From NCBI GenBank assembly GCA_019722365.1, contig JADFUC010001732.1:124001-188000 (forward strand): a stretch of DNA of 64,000 nt, in the 5' to 3' direction. This DNA is from Lithospermum erythrorhizon (Eukaryota; Streptophyta; Magnoliopsida; Boraginales; Boraginaceae). The translations under genes were made by a program, and so were the position numbers. This document shows, piece after piece, positions 63,090 to 64,000 of this stretch. Under the pieces are notes generated by a model, which worked only from the letters and a program-made list of their open reading frames with translations, was not told where the DNA came from and did not search any database. How positions within the stretch are numbered: the stretch's first letter is position 1; each line of letters starts with the position of its first letter.

Positions 63090-63420
63090 GACTTGATAAC
63101 TTAAGTAAATTATGAAGGGGGGCTAGCTCACCCGCTAGACAATCCATTTATCTCTTTTCATTATTAAAATAACATATAATATTTTATTAAGATCCGATGT
63201 ACTCGAAAAAACCCCCTTATAAGACTAGTCACTTAATTATTGTTCAAATAATGTTTGCCCTTGTAGCAAAATTAAGATTTTTCATCGTCAAATTCAACAA
63301 AATTTGAAATCTATCTTATATATAAAGTGGAAATGTCAAAAATATTTGATGAAGCCTAGAGGTCATCTAACCTATTCATGTGGCATTATATTGTCACTTG
63401 TCCAATTTTAATAACCAACT
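63090..63420. other. AT-rich intergenic DNA
   Basis: Nothing recognised. ATCTATCTTATATATAAAGTG at 63309 vaguely resembles a Helitron start, but no Helitron 3' end with hairpin could be matched. Confidence 0.3.
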
Positions 63421-63709
63421 TAAAAAATAAGAGTTAATTGGTGAAATGGTCCGACATAGTGGGACGAAGTTGTGAATTGGTTCCAGAAAGTTCAAAAATT
63501 GGGATTTAGTTCATAATAGTGGCTTTAAGGTTGCATTTTGGTCCCTCATTTTTGTTGTTAGTTCATAACAATATAGTCATAACAGGAACCAAAACGCAAC
63601 GTTAAAGTCACTATCAGGGACTAAATCCTAACTTTTGAACTTTCTTAGACAAATTTGCAACTTTGTTCCACTATCTAAACCATTTCAATAATTAACTCTA
63701 AAAAAATAA
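63421..63709. mobile_element. Fold-back MITE of about 268 bp (MULE-like target duplication)
   Basis: Arms of about 115 bp are inverted copies. The left reads GAGTTAATTGGTGAAATGGT and the right, reversed, reads GAGTTAATTATTGAAATGGT. Both continue with AGAAAGTTCAAAA, GGATTTAGT, AGTGxCTTTAA and GTTGCxTTTTGG. TAAAAAATAA (63421-63430) and TAAAAAAATAA (63699-63709) flank the element, fitting a 9-10 bp duplication. The short loop leaves a near-perfect hairpin if transcribed. Confidence 0.85.
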
Positions 63710-64000
63710 CTACCCATAAATTCATTGTAGAGTAGTTATTAATCTACCTATATATAATGTGTAAATTTCTTCACCATTTATGATAAATTAAGATTACTAT
63801 GATTAGTTGAAGATAGTGAAACTTAAGACATTGACTGGCTTGATTCCTACCTAGTATCTGTGCATGGTTACTCTCTTTTTATTGATTCAATTGCGCAACT
63901 CATTTTTCCATCTTTTCGATTGTGCCAAAATACTAGTTAAGATAATTTGCTTATAATACTGTGGAGTATCAACTTAAATAGGTACGTATAAATATTTTTT
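63710..64000. other. AT-rich DNA to the window edge
   Basis: No feature recognised. Confidence 0.3.

Noticed and set aside
63309..63940. Helitron starting at ATCTATCTTATATATAAAG and ending at CTAGT
   Set aside because: No GC-rich hairpin precedes the CTAGT near 63932, and the 5' phrase is weak; an unrelated fold-back MITE lies inside.

Overview
The window looks like nuclear DNA of a flowering plant, probably a eudicot. It is AT-rich, its genes have many short exons with plant-type GT-AG introns, and it carries plant gene families (ROP GTPase, MCA calcium channel, CC-type NLR, ascorbate peroxidase) plus plant transposons (Copia-type LTR elements, L1-like LINE, hAT, MULE, CACTA, Stowaway). Nothing suggests bacterial or organellar DNA.

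Five protein genes can be rebuilt exon by exon. In order: a small preY/Trm112-like gene on the minus strand (199-1446); an MCA1/MCA2-type calcium channel on the minus strand (6008-9942, 7 coding exons, 418 aa); a ROP/RAC small GTPase on the minus strand (25306-27014, 7 coding exons, 197 aa, leader intron upstream); a RAD17 checkpoint clamp loader on the plus strand (44859-50414, 12 exons, 602 aa); and an ascorbate-peroxidase-like gene on the plus strand (51641-57809, 8 exons, 252 aa). The last has Phe in place of both conserved active-site Trp residues and a damaged splice donor. A broken NLR gene that lost its NB-ARC domain lies at 4906-5640. These genes are unrelated housekeeping, signalling and defence functions; no operon-like or cluster logic is evident.

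The gaps between genes are mostly mobile DNA and tandem repeats. 2.9-4.1 kb: GC-enriched tandem repeats. 12.3-14.8 kb: a short Copia-type element with two LTRs. 15.1-15.7 kb: a TIR element. 16.9-18.2 kb: a 140-bp tandem array followed by a longer direct duplication. 20.4-22.3 kb: an L1-like LINE on the minus strand. 30.3-38.8 kb: a large, old, non-coding LTR element on the minus strand. 38.8-43.4 kb: unassigned sequence with microsatellites. 43.46-44.62 kb: a MULE with a perfect 9-bp target duplication. 58.3-63.1 kb: a 4.7-kb non-coding hAT element filled with degenerate repeats. 63.4-63.7 kb: a fold-back MITE. Introns also hold repeats: a minisatellite in the ROP leader intron, a 103-bp array upstream of MCA, a Stowaway and SINE-like pieces inside MCA, and a CACTA end and a SINE-like piece inside the APX-like gene.

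Exon boundaries were set by hand from reading frame, GT/AG sites and remembered family sequences; no alignment was run. I did not find a clear new multi-gene system. The most unusual object is the APX-like gene with a class III-like heme pocket.
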